From: Sipunculus nudus
Taxonomy: Eukaryota; Annelida; Sipuncula; Golfingiida; Sipunculidae
Reading direction: 5' to 3'
Length of the DNA: 64,000 nucleotides
NCBI GenBank assembly: GCA_026874595.1
Contig: CM049313.1
Location: forward strand, 57,059,159-57,123,158
Shown in pieces: positions 46,523 to 59,413 of this stretch. Both the position numbers and the translations under genes were made by a program. The notes under the pieces were generated by a model, which saw only the letters and a list, made by a program, of their open reading frames with translations, was not told where the DNA came from and did not search any database. The first letter of the stretch is position 1, and each line of letters opens with the position of its first letter.

Positions 46523-49500
46523 GAAGGGAGTAGACCAGTGTTATGATGAGCTCGAGATAAACGCTTGCACTTGTGGCTTAATACACAAGAGTTATTCATT
46601 ATGCCTTATTCAAAAATGGTTATATTGTTATAAACTACAGTTACAATCCGGACCCTGTGAACCCCCACGGCTTGTATGAAGCAGAAAAGATCGTATGGTT
46701 TCGGAACCATGTGTCCATGCAGGTTGCTTTGTTATATAACAGTGAGGTATTTTACGAAAGGTACCCGTTGAATGACGTAGCCCTAAATCAGTATATTGCA
46801 AATAGCTTGGATTGCCGATTTAGAAAAGGACTCTTTGATTGAAGATATATAATTGATTAAGGTAAATAAGGCCCAAACAGATTTCTTATATACATTTAAT
46901 AAATATATTTAACCATTGGTGTTTACATGCACACGCACATTAGGAAAATGCATTAAGCGATTTAGAAAGTTGAAATTCCTGCAAAATGTCATCTTTGATG
47001 ACGTTATTTTATCAAAATATTTTGAAGTGAGACCATCTTTAATTATTCTTTTAGAACTTTTATTCTTTGTTTTGCGCTTTAGATTGTGAATCACACCCAT
47101 AGAACGTTTTATGATTAAAAGTCACCTTCTTCAATAACAGTCGGTTTTATTAAGTTCATTCCATTGTGCCTTACAGATATATATTTTTTACGTTATCAAA
47201 AATACTGATAGCACATGGACATTGATAGAACCGATACATTTTTCGTCTTTCTAGTTTCGTATCAAGCAAGCTCTTGATGGTTAGTGGTTACCATAGAAAC
47301 AAAGGAGTTAAAGGCTCCTTAACAACATGCTGTGATAGAATCATTCAGAGCATTAATTATGACCAATCATTTTGTATAAAACCCCTCTGATTTTCTTCAT
47401 AAAGTGCCTACCCTTGTTAAAGCCTGTGTTGATGCCTTCTTATGATGTGCCTAATCATTATCATAACACCATAATCTTACATTAGTGTATACTGAGCTTA
47501 CAATACTCATGTATGTTAGAATGACGAATTTTATATTTATAAAATAAGTAATCTTTATTGCATTGCTAGAGTGTAAAGATTTAAAAGATATATCGGGAAC
47601 CTTAGTTTTTTCTGCACTTATATTTTTCAGTGTTTTGTATGGACCGATTACTTAATTACATTACATTGGGAGAAAAATAGCACTATTATCAAGGTCAAAT
47701 ATAATTATAATTATGAGGATTCAGGTATAACCCATATATATTACTTATCTTCGAGAGTTTGCTTTGCCAGGCAGATAAAGCAGGGTTGTTTTTAGTTTGT
47801 TGGAATGTTTGACTGATCAATCCTTGCCCACCTGTATCCGTTCAAACACGTGATCCTTCAAACACGTGATCCTTTAAGGATAAGGTGACAATGTTGAACA
47901 ATAGTTATTGCCCTTTACTCAGAGGGAAATACCAAAAATATGGGGGATATTTAAAGGAACCTCTGTAATTGAAAAAAGAGAACGAGGATGAGTTTTTTTT
48001 ATTTGTTAACATTTTGGGTGTCTATATAATTACTTGAGTTTCACGTGGTGAGCGTGTAGTGTTACCATCCATCTGTAGTGTCATTTTCTGTTCAACCCTA
48101 GCCTTAGATCCCTGTCTAATGTAGAAATTGGCCTCGAGATGTATAAATTTATCGTAGATTTACTTATTATGAAACTGTACACGGTTGTACCGTGACACTG
48201 ATGTGCATCCAACGCGTTCAACGCTAGTAGTTCATCATCTAGAATTTTATTTTCATATGAAGTTCATACCTGCACATTTCTTATATTTATTTTATGATAT
48301 ATTATCATATTAATTCAATTGAGGCCATTGTTATTTTTAAAAGTGTAATTCATGACCAGAAATGCTAAGATAAGACGAGTTTCCCTGAGTCGGAGAACAT
48401 TTAAGACTATATTGAACTGAGCTCTGTCATATTTTTTTCACAGGAGTCACATGATGTCAAAGTCCGAACATAGGTGAGATTTGTCATATTATTTTAACAT
48501 GAATCGAATGATGTAATAACATAGAAGTCTTGTGTAATATATAGTACTTTTGTGGACTTCTTCAGAAATAATATAGTCATATTTTAAAAATATGTTTAAA
48601 ATAACAATTATTACAGGCTCCCCTTAAGCAGGTTTTATTTTCACAAATTTCTGAGACAAATTTCTCAAAGATTTTGGATAATTAACTGGCCACAAAATTG
48701 AATAAAAAGATTTGGACTTGCACGTCACTAAATATAATCATTATCAACATACTCTTCATTTTCCAAAAAGTAATCCGAATGTTTGTTTATTCATGTCGTA
48801 TCAGTGATATAAAACCATATTTATACACACTAGTTTAGTCTTTATGGTAAAAAACATGGCTGTCATCCACCGAGTGTATGAATACTAACGAGGTTGTCAA
48901 AGACGGCATCCTTTATATTTAAGTCAAAGCAACTGTGATTTTGTACATATTTTATGGATTGACTGCTATCTGAACTACGGTTACCAGTGATTCTATTGTG
49001 CTTTACCTTGTACATGTTCTCGTGCAAATTGTCACCATGTTACTGTTACACCTGTATTTACCTGCATTTAACCAATCTCCGTCCATTATTTTGTGTCATG
49101 TGATAGTCACGTGACATAGTTTGTACATATCAATTATGTCGCCCAAGTGACTTCAGTATACACTGCTTTAAACTGCTGATTTCATTTTGTTGTCAACTTT
49201 GAAATATATATGTCTTGTTGTAATATCGTGTTTTATTATTAATTATACCATGCCAGTGGGACGATTTTCATGTGTGTATGTGTGTGTGTGCAAATGTTTT
49301 TCTGGCGTACACAAATACATGATTTGACGTATTTTCGCCTATAATGGCGTACCTCCTGTTGTTGATTACTACGCCGGAGGAGGATGGATTGAAACTCATA
49401 ATTATGAGTTTGTGGCGTACAGCCTTTAGGTTGTACAAAAATGTTGCACATTATCGACACACAATTTCCAAACGCGTGTCCGAACATTAATGCTACAAAC

Positions 49501-49560
49501 TAAAGATTGTGCCATGAAGCGTTGCACTTTCACTCTACATAGATATCAATAAATGCCATT
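46523..49560 (+). other. Downstream region and possible 3' UTR of the channel gene
   Basis: No other gene was seen. AATAAA at 46898-46903 would give a short 3' UTR of about 400 nt; another at 49548-49553 could serve a long one. TTCAAACACGTGATCC is tandemly repeated at about 47842-47873, giving two CACGTG E-boxes. A TG microsatellite lies near 49271. Confidence 0.4.
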
Positions 49561-50955
49561 TTAGTGATACATGTGTGCCCGAGAGTTTCACACCTCATGT
49601 AGCCTATATCAAAATTCTTAGGTACTTAATAAGTGTAAGCGGGAGAAAGCCGAGAGAATCTTTATATGTTTTGTGTGTGTGTCGGACCGTTGAAAAAAAA
49701 CATAAATGTCCTCGGTAAAGTAAGGTTCTGACATTAAAACTATGGGAAATCCATGTATAAAAAAAGAATTTACCTGATACATGAATTCAAGTATTTCACC
49801 AGTATCTTGCAACATATTGCATACATCATGGAGTGTTTAAAATGCAGGGTTAATGATATGTATATTATCACAGAGCTTCTGTGTGTGGTACAATTAAACC
49901 AAACCCGAGTGCGGACAAGCTTTTATTTGTGCAGTTGTCTGTCTTAGGTAGGTGGTTTGTACGCTACTGCCATCAATTATATTTGTCAATAGACGGGTTT
50001 TACATGTTAATCAAGGTGACAATATCAGTCGTTAGCCTATGACTAATCAAATTGTATTCACCACAAACATGCACATGCGGGACTGACGCAGGCTGAGCTC
50101 CGCTAGTTTAACTGATGATTTGCCCTCATACCGGGTCAAGCTGAAATCCCTTAATGGCCATTTCAGGCCGCTCAGCCACTATCGATTTCATCCTTTGTGT
50201 GTATTGGCCCCATTCAGTTTAACTCAGTCTCAAATATCGTTCAATTGACTTGACCAGCACATAGCCCAGCCTCAAGTGTGAATGTTCCACAGGTGTACCT
50301 CTATTGTGCAGCGCTGCATGGACAACATTATAGGCGTGAGCACTGGAGCTCTGAGGCGAAGACGCGAAGTATGTCAGGGGTTTACGGGCTTGGGATATGG
50401 ATTAAAAACCCGTGCGGATATTTTTATTGCAATAATGTTCCACTCATCTGATACAAAAAAATGAATTTGCTTCAAATTTATGATGTACAAATTTAGGCGG
50501 TTTTATATGCTTAATTGTTGTTGATGAAGCAGAAAAGCTCTAAATCAATGCTCATTGTTCAGCATTGATTTATATGTATTAAGAACATTCTTAATTGTGG
50601 TAATTTTAAAATCTCTTTCCCCAGAATATATTTTGATTTTGCATTTGTAAGAGGGTATTTTGAGGCACCTTTCACAGAAAGTATGACTATAATTTCGCTC
50701 ATTAACTATACATTTGTTAAATGTCTTTGGATAATGCAGTCAAACATTAATAGAAGAAGGGGTTAACGTGTTTTTGGCTTTAATATTTATAATTTCTTCA
50801 AACTTTACTGAAAAGCCCAATATTCAGTCGTTTTAAAGATGTTGGTATCAATGGTGAAATTGATCATCTACATTAAAAATTGCATAATATCATCTTCCAT
50901 ATTTAATTTTCGGAGGGGTAAATAATCAAAAGGTCCAAGTTTTACGTAAAACTTT
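49561..50955. other. Unassigned stretch
   Basis: No gene was recognised. Short frames at 49618-49947 and 50282-50464 have no resemblance to known families. Confidence 0.35.
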
Positions 50956-50961
50956 GTGTTT

Positions 50962-51125
50962 TACTGGCTTCTGTGAGATAGGCATTGGACTCCGAGCACA
51001 GATCGTGAGTTCCAATATCGGCTGAGTACCGGTGAGGTTTTTCATATATCCAAGCCGAGGTTGAGGGCTCTGCAGGCTAATGGGAAGGCCGTGCCTCGCT
51101 CACAGAGTGCGATTTTAGGGGTTCC
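50962..51125 (+). mobile_element. Possible decayed tRNA-derived SINE
   Basis: GGCTTCTGTGAGATAGGCA, then ATTGGACTCCGAGCACAGAT and GTGAGTTCCAATATCGGC have the spacing of a tRNA with weak A and B boxes. GAGTACCGGTGAGG and a GC-richer body follow. One or more mismatches in each box and no clear 3' tail keep this tentative. Confidence 0.35.
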
Positions 51126-51500
51126 TTCTTAATTGATATGACAAGGCAGAGGTGTAATAACGGAAATATTCCCACCTTGGTGTAGAAATATTAAGATTTT
51201 CACGGAGCATTTCACCCAGCTATTCAATAATTTCCTCAACTCATGAATGTCAAAAGTGGTTGATTAAGAGGGTATTCTCTGGTCTATACTGTAGGTGGTT
51301 GCACGGTTCCTCTTCAGAATTTAGTAAAATATCTCGCTGTAAAGATTGATCGGACACTTTCCGTGCATTAATATATCCATATGCGGCCTTTAAGAACCTC
51401 CTTCTTATTGCTTTATTCCGACGTTTACAAGCGCGTGTTCTCGACGCGTCTTTGTCTCAGTGAATTCCCGCGTTGATTATATACTGCAAAAGAAATCCTA

Positions 51501-51870
51501 CGGCTACAAATGGTTCAAAATAATACTGCAGGACTCATGATTAATGGACGAAAGAGAGACCACGTCACGCCGCTATTCAAACAGCTTCATTGGCTTCCCA
51601 TGGAGTGTCGCAGTTCTTGCTTACCGCTTAATAAGATTAGCAAAATTATAAACTTATTGGCCTTTTCTTACCCTGCGGTAAGTATGTAGTGAATTCAATA
51701 CATAAAGGTCTTCAAAAGAAAACTTACCAAAGCCTTGTAGCAAAGTCGGTTGACGTTCTTTTGGATTCATGGACCTAAAGGTCTTGAATTCACTTCCCAT
51801 TGTACCCAGAAATCCCCCGACCCTTATTAACTACCAGTTCAAAAACATATATCTTTCCCACATTTTTTTG
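51501..51870 (+). pseudogene. CR1/L2-like LINE reverse transcriptase C-terminal remnant
   Basis: From 51501 the + frame reads RLQMVQNNTAGL, then RKRDHVTPLFKQLHWLPMECR. This is the well-known end of CR1/L2/Jockey-type RT proteins (RLQxVQN ... DHITP ... LHWLPV). About 150 bp further on, in another frame, comes LKVLNSLPIV followed by NYQFKNIYL, matching the WNSLP...FKxxLKTYL ending. It is frameshifted and truncated on both sides, so only a relic remains. Confidence 0.75.
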
Positions 51871-53119
<1,249 letters not shown>

Positions 53120-53152
53120 AAAATAAACTGCTCTGTGGCCAAAGCGATATAA

Positions 53153-53355
53153 CACTGAGGAAAAACAACACTGTGAATTCACGACGGACTGTTTTACGGT
53201 ATGGGACCCGATCCACAGGAGAATGTTGAGATCTCGTAAAGACTCGGCTTTTCAAACTATGCCGTTAGCTTCATTCTCACAACATTCACCTAAGGATCGG
53301 GTGGCATCCCGAGAAACAGTGTGTCGTGAATTCACAATGTTGTTTTTCTTCAGTG
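53153..53355. repeat. Long foldback (inverted repeat) beside a TA tract
   Basis: The left arm (53153-53230, CACTGAGGAAAAACAACACT ... GAATGTTGAG) is mirrored by the right arm (53276-53355, CTCACAACATTC ... GTTGTTTTTCTTCAGTG). The reverse complement matches with roughly one difference per six to seven bases, around a 45-nt loop. AAAGCGATATAACACTG/AAGCGAACACTG extends the pairing outward. It could be a foldback MITE or the template of a hairpin RNA. No protein is coded. Confidence 0.8.
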
Positions 53356-53924
53356 TTCGCTTCAGTCTTCGCTAGCTTTACAATGGATTATCTGATACGT
53401 AAAGCAATGTCGGGAATACGATATTGATTACACTATATTTTGCTGGCTGGCATATTAATTCAAACCTATGAGAATTTATGAGATTTCTGGCTTACTCTGC
53501 GTACATAGTAATGAACCTAATGCCATTCATGTTTAAAAATGTTCATATGACGCCCCTGTGACGGATGTATATAAGCTTGTTTTTATCTACTAGCTGCTAG
53601 TACATACGGTACCTGCGTCAATACTGACAAACAGTAAAACCATGTTGCGGAAGTTAAAAGGTCACTAGTTGCAAAACGCCCGTTGCAAAATTAATTTCAT
53701 CAGAATCGCCGCCAACTTTTATGTCCTCATTGAGTGTGTTTGGAATATTTTAGCGCCCCCACATGTTATAAACCATTGGATATAAACACCAAGAACAGCC
53801 TGGGTTCTGTAGGATCGGCTTTTGCTCACCTATTATTATAGTTCCGCAGTCAGATAGGGGGACCTTGCATTGGGGTTCGCATAAATTTTTACTTATAAAT
53901 ATAAGAAAGGGTGTCGACCTGAGC

Positions 53925-54395
53925 ATTTCTTATGTTGCTGATATCTCTAAGTTCCTGTCCTATCTTTAGGATTAAGGTGTTTACACCGATGTTTTCATGG
54001 TAGAGGAGTTGGATGAACCGTTTGAATTTACCATTAAATGAATTTTAATATGCAAATAAGCTGTCGCATTTATTTGAACTTCTAATTTTGACCATATCTC
54101 TTTTACTTCTTGTCCTATCACAGAGATTAATGTTTTTACACCTATGTTTTCATGGTAAAGGATTATGATGAACAGTTTCTAATTATCATTGGTGATTTTT
54201 TTAATTTGTGATATGCAAATTAGGTGTCGCCATTATAGAAACTTCTTATTTTACTCACATCGGTACTATCCTATCCTATCCTATCTCAGAGATTAATCTG
54301 TCTACGCCTATCTTTTCATGGTAGAGGAGTATGATGACCAGTTTCAAATTACCATTCAAAGATTTTTTATGTGCGAATTAATTATCGTTGTTTAG
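53925..54395 (+). repeat. ~160-bp tandem repeat array, 3 units
   Basis: TTTTCATGGTAGAGGAGT and ATGCAAATTAGGTGTCGCC-like boxes recur with ATTAAxGTxTTTACACC phrases at 53972, 54126 and 54292, a period of about 154-166 bp. The same unit occurs inverted at 57640-58110. Tandem cores of ~160-bp units are known from bivalve non-autonomous Helitron-like ('pearl') elements; membership here is inference. Confidence 0.7.
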
Positions 54396-54401
54396 GAGCA
54401 G

Positions 54402-54545
54402 GGGGCTCTCGACCCGCAACCCCCCCCCCCCCCCCCCCCCCCTCCAATGCATAAGATTTGTCTAAAAAAAGGTCGTTGGTTGAGACCAGGGGTTTCGACC
54501 TCCCCCCCCCCCCCCCCCCCCCCCCTTGGATCCGCGCCTGTGGGC
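54402..54545. repeat. Two long poly-C runs in a G/C-run repeat
   Basis: C runs of about 23 nt (54420-54442) and 24 nt (54502-54525) flank GGTCGTTGGTTGAGACCAGG. GGATCCGCGCCTG follows, wording also met at 7031. The complementary strand would be strongly G-quadruplex-forming. Confidence 0.75.
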
Positions 54546-55200
54546 TTTTTCGAGGTGTCCTCATCATCATTTGGTCTTTCTTGTTTAGGAAGATATAAAG
54601 TTCTTGTGGCAATTTAAGACGAGTTGCTCACCAGTGTCTTAACCTGCTTCCAGGTCTGCCGCTTTGCCATCCTGTCTTCTTTCGTTGGCTCCTATTATGG
54701 ATGTTGAAATATCTTCTTTGTTTTTTTATCAGCGGTTGCCTTGATTGGTTTGGCTTAGATAACATTCTACTTCCATCTTGCAAAGTACATTAATTTGCAT
54801 ATAGAAAAAAAGTAAGTTTAGCAAACCTTATATATTTGGCACTGGATTCAAATCCTAGGGAATATTCATGGCAACTTGTTAAAAAATATAAGTGCATAAA
54901 AACCTGTCAACATTTAAATTCTGGAAATCTCATTTTGAATGCCTTGTCACTAGTCATTCCTGGGTGGCATTTCGGGTCCTTAGACTATGCCATGAAAGGA
55001 GTTCAGTGGCAGTGCCCCCTGAAGCTCCTGGGTGTAAGATTTGAGTGGTCTTAAATTAGCTATATTTTTTAATAGTCTTACAAACTCAGATTTCAAACCT
55101 GCTATTGACTAAGGTGGTAGGTACTGGCAAGAAATCTACTAATAGCAAAAATTTTCCCAAAACATATTCAGCTTGTTCTGCAGCCGCACATCTATTAATT
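54546..55200. other. Unassigned stretch
   Basis: No gene was recognised. A + frame at 54836-55054 is unremarkable. Confidence 0.35.
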
Positions 55201-55204
55201 CTGA

Positions 55205-55625
55205 CTAAATAACGAATAACACTAGAAAAATGTGGCGCGCGCTGGACCGGTCCAGAAAAATGTGGAACGGGCTACATTTTAACTTGCGTTCACACTGTAC
55301 CGGATCCAGTGACCATGTAGAGCGCGCTGCCCTGTCAAGTTAGGCCGCATTGCGCTTGCATTGCGTTTACACGCAGAAAAATACTGCAATCTAGCGCGGT
55401 ATAGATTGGATTCCCCCTTGAATGCATGGGTTAAACCCAGTCACATGACAGTCGTGTCTTGTTGGAGCGCGCTAGAATCTTGAACCGACTAAGACCGGTG
55501 GTCAAAATGTAGCGCGCCCCAGACCAATAATCCTTGAAATCTGGCGCGTTTCGGGGACTTGGCGCGCGCTAAACGATGTAGAGCGCTCCAGAAAAACGTG
55601 TGTAAATGGGGCTATTAAATCTGAG
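55205..55625. repeat. GCGC-motif-rich patch, possible small DNA transposon
   Basis: TGTAGCGCGC, GGCGCGCGCT and GAGCGCGCT variants occur at least eight times in 420 bp of otherwise AT-rich DNA. AGAAAAATGTGGCGCGCGCT stands near the left edge and GAGCGCTCCAGAAAAACGTG near the right edge in partly inverted relation. Clusters of short palindromic motifs toward both ends are typical of hAT-like non-autonomous elements, but exact termini and target duplications were not found. Confidence 0.4.
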
Positions 55626-55784
55626 TCTTAGGCGGGTCTATGCAGTCTATGCTAAATGAATATAATGATCTTCAATCGATATACTATAATTACCCATTTC
55701 CCATTGTCACGGAACCTAATATCAACAGATCACGTATGCGTAATGAACATAAATTTTGTAATGGAGATAAAAAAATTTTTTTTT

Positions 55785-56531
55785 TGTTAAAAAGTAACTA
55801 TAATTTATTCTTAAAACAACCCTAACATTACAATACATTAAATCAATACAATTAATGTAATCAATATAATCACACAGCCTAATAAACAAAGTGCACAGTA
55901 CCTGGATACCACCACTGTCACAGCGACAAGTTCTTTAAAATGTATAAGCCGGACGAACAGTTCACACAAATTCTCTCGGAGAATAACAGTCCAATGTAAA
56001 TCTCTTGTAACAATCCTGACAGTAAACTGAAGACCAAATAAGATTCGTCACAAATCCAGAAGAAAATCTATAATTGCCGCACTTATCGGAACAGGTCCCA
56101 CAAACTGGCATACACGCTTCTGTGTCCGCTGGAATATTCTCTCACCTCTCTCTCGGCTCTAAAACACGTCCTCTATTTATAACCTTTCCTCCGAAAACTC
56201 TAGAAAATTCCCTTTCACGAACAATCCATAATACACAGTACACGCTCAAAGAACATACTAGAAAGGGAACGCCGTGTCTGGGTTCACAAGTTGGCCAGCC
56301 TGGCCCGGCCAGGCGATGCTGCCATGGCAACGAGCTACGCGTGCTATACGAACCAAATGTCAACAACACATGGAACATCCGTGTGCACAATCAAACAATC
56401 ATTTGTAACACCATACAAAATGGTTTTAATCGTTTAATTTGTTCGAACTGCATCTAGCACTAAACAGCGGGGATACATTATGTGAAACAACGCATGGAAC
56501 AGCATGCTGTCATAAACATTTCTCCCTAACA
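55785..56531 (-). mobile_element. Candidate solo LTR
   Basis: On the - strand the segment starts TGTTAGGGAGAAATG (56531) and ends TTTTTAACA (55785), the TG...CA form of LTRs. A TATA box (CTATTTATAA complement, 56171-56181) is followed about 365 bp later by AATAAA (55804-55809), fitting U3-R-U5 order. The start of TGTTAGGG recurs at 55826. Flanks do not show a clear 5-bp target duplication, perhaps because the left flank is an expanding A/T run. No internal retroelement genes are adjacent. Confidence 0.45.
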
Positions 56532-56801
56532 CTAAAATATTGTTGCTGTTTCATAACTAAACTATTTCGGCATATTTAAATCACATCAGTTATAAGTATA
56601 TTCCCTTTGGAAGCGCTTCCCGGTGGTCGATGTTAGCGAGTCTGACTACTTTTCTTTGTGTACTGGCACCTATGGGTTCGAAGGCCAATGGCGGACTTTC
56701 ACCAGAGTCTTAAAATAAAAGAGAAGATTATGGGATAACCTTTCTCTCCGATATTAGGCTTGCCCCAGACTAATGGGGCAGTAGGTTGTCACATCTCATG
56801 G

Positions 56802-56855
<54 letters not shown>

Positions 56856-57639
56856 GCATTTAAATAAAATCGTAACCACCTTCGAGCAGGATTCTCTAGT
56901 TGTGGCCGAAAGGGTTTGAGAATGCATTGCGTGTGAAAGCTCAATTCGTTGTTTAAAACGGTTTTGCATTTTCAATGTGAAATTGGTAAATATGAATGAA
57001 AATATAAGCTGATGTTTATGGTTTACTTTCCAATCCAGCTCTTTAATAACCATTCATTTTTAATGGCAACTTCAGTTACCACTTTCACTTGATTCAGTGA
57101 TATCATGCCAATTGACTGACCACTAAAACTCCTCAATATGGCAGTGTTACGGCTATTGAGACCTTAAACACAATAATTTTTAAATAGCAGGTGCAAATTT
57201 TAGACACACAGACTAATACCACGCAAACAACATTTTTGTTGTAAAAATAAATAAATTTAATTTACGATTCTATGTTTTCCAGGTATTTCGTCACCATGAA
57301 CATTTGGATCGTTCTCATTTTAGTTTTTAAGACAGAACTAACTAAAGCATGCCAATTAACATAGAGTATTCTACAATATATTTAAATTCGTACGGAGAGG
57401 CAGTGATTGCTCACGATTTATCAGCAACTTGGGGAAAAAATCACCTGATGAAATCACGTAATTGCACTCTGCTTCGTGAGATTAGTGAAAGCACATTAAC
57501 TTTTTTTTTATTTGATGCAATAAGGACACAGTAAGGTACAGAAGGTTCTTCTTTTTTTTATTAATTATATGTTTATAAAAAATATTTTATACTCTCATTT
57601 TTTTATACTTCATTATCATATCAGTCCTTAAACTCTTCA
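56532..57639. other. Gene-free stretch with (TA)n microsatellite
   Basis: (AT)n fills 56803-56853. No gene was recognised; a + frame at 57349-57534 is unremarkable. Confidence 0.4.
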
Positions 57640-58110
57640 AAAGGTAAATTTTTAACAGATCATCATTAAAACACGGATGTAGATACTTTTATCTCTTAGA
57701 GAGGACATGCACTTAGATGGAAATGTACGGAATTAGAATGTCCAATAATGCCGACGCCTATTTTGCTTATTAAAAAATTTATTTAATCGTAGTTTGAAAT
57801 GATTCCCCATACTCCTCTACCATGAAAGCATAGGTGTCGCCAGCCACATTTATCTCTAAGATAGGACAGGAACTAAGGCCAATATGGGCAAAATAAGAAG
57901 TTGCAATAATGGCGACATCTAATTTGCATATTGCAAAATTAAAAAGTCACCCAATAATCATTCGAAACTGTTCATCATAATCCTTGATCATGTAAATATG
58001 GATGTAGACACCTTTATCCCTAAGACTCGACAAGGTCCAGAAGATATATGAGCAAAACTGGAAGATCCAATAATGGCGATAGCTAATTTGCATATTTAAA
58101 TTCCCTTTAA
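57640..58110 (-). repeat. ~160-bp tandem repeat array, inverted copy, 3 units
   Basis: Reverse-complement units of the 53925-54395 array: GGATGTAGATACTTTTATCTC (57676), CTCCTCTACCATGAAAGCAT (57812), AATGGCGACATCTAATTTGC (57909) and AATGGCGATAGCTAATTTGC (58072). Together with the + array it encloses 3.2 kb containing the GCGC patch and the candidate LTR. Confidence 0.7.
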
Positions 58111-59084
58111 TCTCAGGATGCGCATGCTACAACCAAGAATTTTATGACAAGTGGACATTTACACGTTGCTTCAAATTTTCTTGTACATTTCAAACCGGGT
58201 AACCCCGGTAACCAATGCATGCTCTGAAACCTTGTTGTGAACAAGACCAGCGTTCATGGTTCGCCTAGCTGGCTATAGCTGTTATATTATTTATATTAGT
58301 CCCCTCCATATCTAACATTTATTACTTGATATTACATACTTCAGGTAGGCGTGAATCAATCCCCAATCCCGCTCCCCTTCCCTAACCTCAAAGGCATGGT
58401 CATTTTCCTATATCAACATTAGTTTTAACAATTAAAGACATGTTTCAAAATATTTCAGATAATTTTTGCGTCTCTATACCTGTCACAAAATCATGTCCAC
58501 ACAATCACACATTTAGGGTTCAGTTCAGCTTGGTTCCCAGCATTCCTTTCGCTCCATTCCGTGAGTGTAGCGCAAGGCATGCTGGAAGTACAAAATCTAT
58601 GGGGTAACGTAAACAAAGTCTGTTCCTGGACACTCGCTGGATCTGCGAAATACCGGCACATTGTCTTAATTGATCTCCAAGTAGGTTTGAAACCACGATC
58701 CTCTATATCCTCGTTGTCTCTATTATTAACCCCAGGCTTATAACAAAAGTAGCATTGTTATCCTGCTATTGCTTGTTCACGTACAGGAACCAATTTCTAT
58801 AAGATGCCTATATATATAGAACTATTCTGTTCGTAGTGCTTATGGTATTAGAAAGGTTTTGCTTCTTGTAGTTGAAAAAGGGGTCCATGGAGAACTTTTT
58901 TAGGGCGTCAATAAGTGATGTTGAATTGTGTTATTACACATTTTTATCCGAGTGGGGAGATTGGTCAAGGACAAAGGTTTTCCCTTGGAAGACTGATTGG
59001 TTGACGCTTGGACAGCTCCTTCACCACCTCCCAAACTCGGATTAAAATACTTTGATTCCCTGGTCGACTTAAAATGACGAACAT
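58111..59084. other. Unassigned stretch left of the pogo element
   Basis: Nothing recognised. Confidence 0.35.
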
Positions 59085-59413
59085 TAGGGGGAGCTGGGGT
59101 CCGATGAGCCATTTTCCATATTTTTTGCAGTGAAATGCGTATCAGTGCAAATAGGTGTATCTATCAATCATGTATGTATAGCACTTGTACTAAGCTTACA
59201 CCAAGGGTAGTAGCAGATAACTGTCTTGAACAGCACTAGCCCTGTTGAAGCTAATGAAATGTGGTCTGTAGTGGCTCATTGGTCCCCGCATAATGTGAGC
59301 TATGAGCCACCCATTGGGGACCCATGGCCCATGGTTTTGATACCAAAAAAGTAAGCAAAAGTTTCCAACTGAAATTCATTTTATTACTTAAAAAGTACAG
59401 TAATTTGTAGGCC

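Noticed and set aside
50962..51125. Functional tRNA gene
   Set aside because: A and B boxes both carry mismatches and no cloverleaf with intact acceptor stem could be drawn; a decayed SINE head fits better.
54382..54612. Glycine-run open frame on the - strand
   Set aside because: The glycines are poly-C runs read in reverse; no real protein sequence is present.
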